From contig NZ_JAGGMR010000001.1 in NCBI RefSeq assembly GCF_017875645.1, positions 3,162,001-3,226,000 of the forward strand: 64,000 bases of DNA, given 5' to 3'. A program made the translations under genes and the position numbers. This stretch comes from Nocardia goodfellowii (GTDB taxonomy: Bacteria > Actinomycetota > Actinomycetes > Mycobacteriales > Mycobacteriaceae). Numbering within the stretch: the stretch's first letter is position 1; each line of letters begins with the position of its first letter. The notes under the pieces are model-generated. The model was not told where the DNA came from. It saw only the letters and a list, made by a program, of their open reading frames with translations, and ran no database searches. Positions 62,988 to 64,000 of this stretch are shown here, in pieces.

Positions 62988-64000
62988 ATGAAGACTCATA
63001 TCGTACGCGCCCGCCCTGCGGCGGAACAGCTGCCGCGCGCGGAACATCTGGCAACCAAGATCGCGGAAGTTGCTACGGATCCGGTCGCGGTATCCCCGCA
63101 GGTCTGCGAGATGATCGTGAACCGGATCATCGACAACGCGGCGGTAGCGGCGGCCGCGCTGGTACGCCGACCGGTGGCGAGCGCCCGGGCGCAAGCGCTG
63201 GCGCAGCCGTACCGGGTGCGCGAGGGCCGTTTCGGCGCAACGGTATTCGGCCGCCCCGAACGTATCTCGCCGGAGTGGGCGGCCTGGGCCAACGGCGTCG
63301 CGGTGCGGGAACTCGACTTCCACGACACGTTCTTGGCCGCCGATTACTCCCACCCCGGCGACAACATCCCGCCGATTCTCGCTGTCGCCCAGCACACCGG
63401 GCGCGGCGGCGCGGACCTGATCCGGGGCCTGGCCACCGGGTACGAGATCCAGATCGATCTGGTGCGCGGAATCTGCCTGCACGAGCACAAGATCGACCAC
63501 GTCGCGCATCTCGGTCCGTCCGCGGCCGCGGGCATCGGCACGCTGCTCGGACTCGACACCGAGACGATCTATCAGGCCGTCGGGCAGGCACTGCACACGA
63601 CGACGGCGACGCGGCAATCCCGCAAGGGCGAGATCTCCAGCTGGAAGGCCTTCGCGCCCGCGTTCGCGGGGAAGATGGCCGTGGAAGCGGTCGATCGAGC
63701 GATGCGCGGGGAGGGCGCGCCCGCACCGATCTGGGAGGGCGCGGACGGTGTCATCGCGTGGCTGCTGGGCGGTCCGGACGCGGAATACCACGTACCGCTG
63801 CCCGGTCCGGGCGAGGCCAAGCGCGCCATCCTGGACAGCTACACCAAGGAGCACTCCGCCGAATACCAGAGCCAGGCGCTGATCGACCTGGCCCGCCGGA
63901 TGCGTTCGGCGATCGGCGATCTCGATCGAATCGACTCGATCGTGCTGCACACCAGTCACCACACCCACGTCGTGATCGGCACCGGCTCCGGCGACCCGCA
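62988..64000 (+). CDS. prpD: 2-methylcitrate dehydratase (5' part; runs off the right edge)
   Basis: From ATG 62988, with GGAGGAC upstream, the frame stays open to the last base, giving 337 residues of a protein usually near 500. MmgE/PrpD fold: [21 protein letters not shown] (read as [10 protein letters not shown] then YSHPGDN, about 103), [19 protein letters not shown] (about 165) and [17 protein letters not shown] (about 214) are characteristic. It dehydrates 2-methylcitrate in propionate breakdown. The divergent PrpR gene likely activates it; prpC would be expected just beyond the window. Confidence 0.92.
   Translation, partial: MKTHIVRARPAAEQLPRAEHLATKIAEVATDPVAVSPQVCEMIVNRIIDNAAVAAAALVRRPVASARAQALAQPYRVREGRFGATVFGRPERISPEWAAWANGVAVRELDFHDTFLAADYSHPGDNIPPILAVAQHTGRGGADLIRGLATGYEIQIDLVRGICLHEHKIDHVAHLGPSAAAGIGTLLGLDTETIYQAVGQALHTTTATRQSRKGEISSWKAFAPAFAGKMAVEAVDRAMRGEGAPAPIWEGADGVIAWLLGGPDAEYHVPLPGPGEAKRAILDSYTKEHSAEYQSQALIDLARRMRSAIGDLDRIDSIVLHTSHHTHVVIGTGSGDP

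Overview
The window looks like a chromosomal segment of a high-GC actinomycete of the Mycobacteriales, most likely Nocardia or a close relative. The reasons are an HU protein with a long Lys/Ala/Pro tail, a MutT1 that fuses a NUDIX and a histidine-phosphatase domain, CofC/FbiD (coenzyme F420), a RamB/PrpR-type regulator, and a gene order that follows my memory of the serA-leuB-gltX-leuCD-hupB-mutT1-ppk-cofC-gpsA-ddl-thiL-ung-rpmB-recG block of Mycobacterium tuberculosis. No insertion sequence, CRISPR array, rRNA or replication origin was seen.

Layout. 1-3.6 kb: an accessory module with visibly lower GC, made of the 3' end of an unrecognised gene, a ParB-like protein and an SNF2-type helicase. 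3.7-6 kb: small exported proteins and a decayed stretch. 6.1-10.7 kb: a DUF2252 protein, a MoxR ATPase with a VWA partner, an acetyltransferase and a small membrane protein. 10.75-21.6 kb: a myo-inositol catabolic island (iolG and a LacI repressor on the minus strand; iolE, an ABC sugar transporter, iolC, an aldolase-like protein, iolB and iolD on the plus strand) around a divergent promoter with three GAGCGCTC palindromes. 21.8-23.7 kb: two cold-shock genes, a broken nucleotidyltransferase and a 38-residue peptide gene.

23.8-47.1 kb is the conserved core: serA, leuB, a FAH-family hydrolase, gltX, tRNA-Gln(CUG), tRNA-Glu(CUC), a PPOX-fold protein, an IclR regulator divergent from leuCD, hupB, mutT1, ppk1, cofC, gpsA, ddl, thiL and ung. 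It is interrupted at 27-29 kb by a Uma2 protein, a proline-rich protein and a small HTH protein whose start abuts a 47-bp nested palindrome. 47.2-54.2 kb separates ung from rpmB and carries a likely biosynthesis/export cassette: GpgS-like glycosyltransferase, condensation-domain acyltransferase and MFS exporter. After rpmB, a DAK2/FakA-like protein and recG come a drug-exporter-type MFS gene divergent from an ECF41 sigma factor, then a PrpR/RamB regulator divergent from prpD, which runs off the right edge.

Themes. Several core genes have a -10-like hexamer 6-8 bases before the start codon, suggesting leaderless mRNAs. Convergent gene pairs are mostly separated by strong bidirectional hairpins. 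The best candidates for undescribed biology are the gpgS-acyltransferase-MFS cassette, the left-edge ParB-like/SNF2 module, the 38-residue peptide, and the nested palindrome at 29.0 kb.
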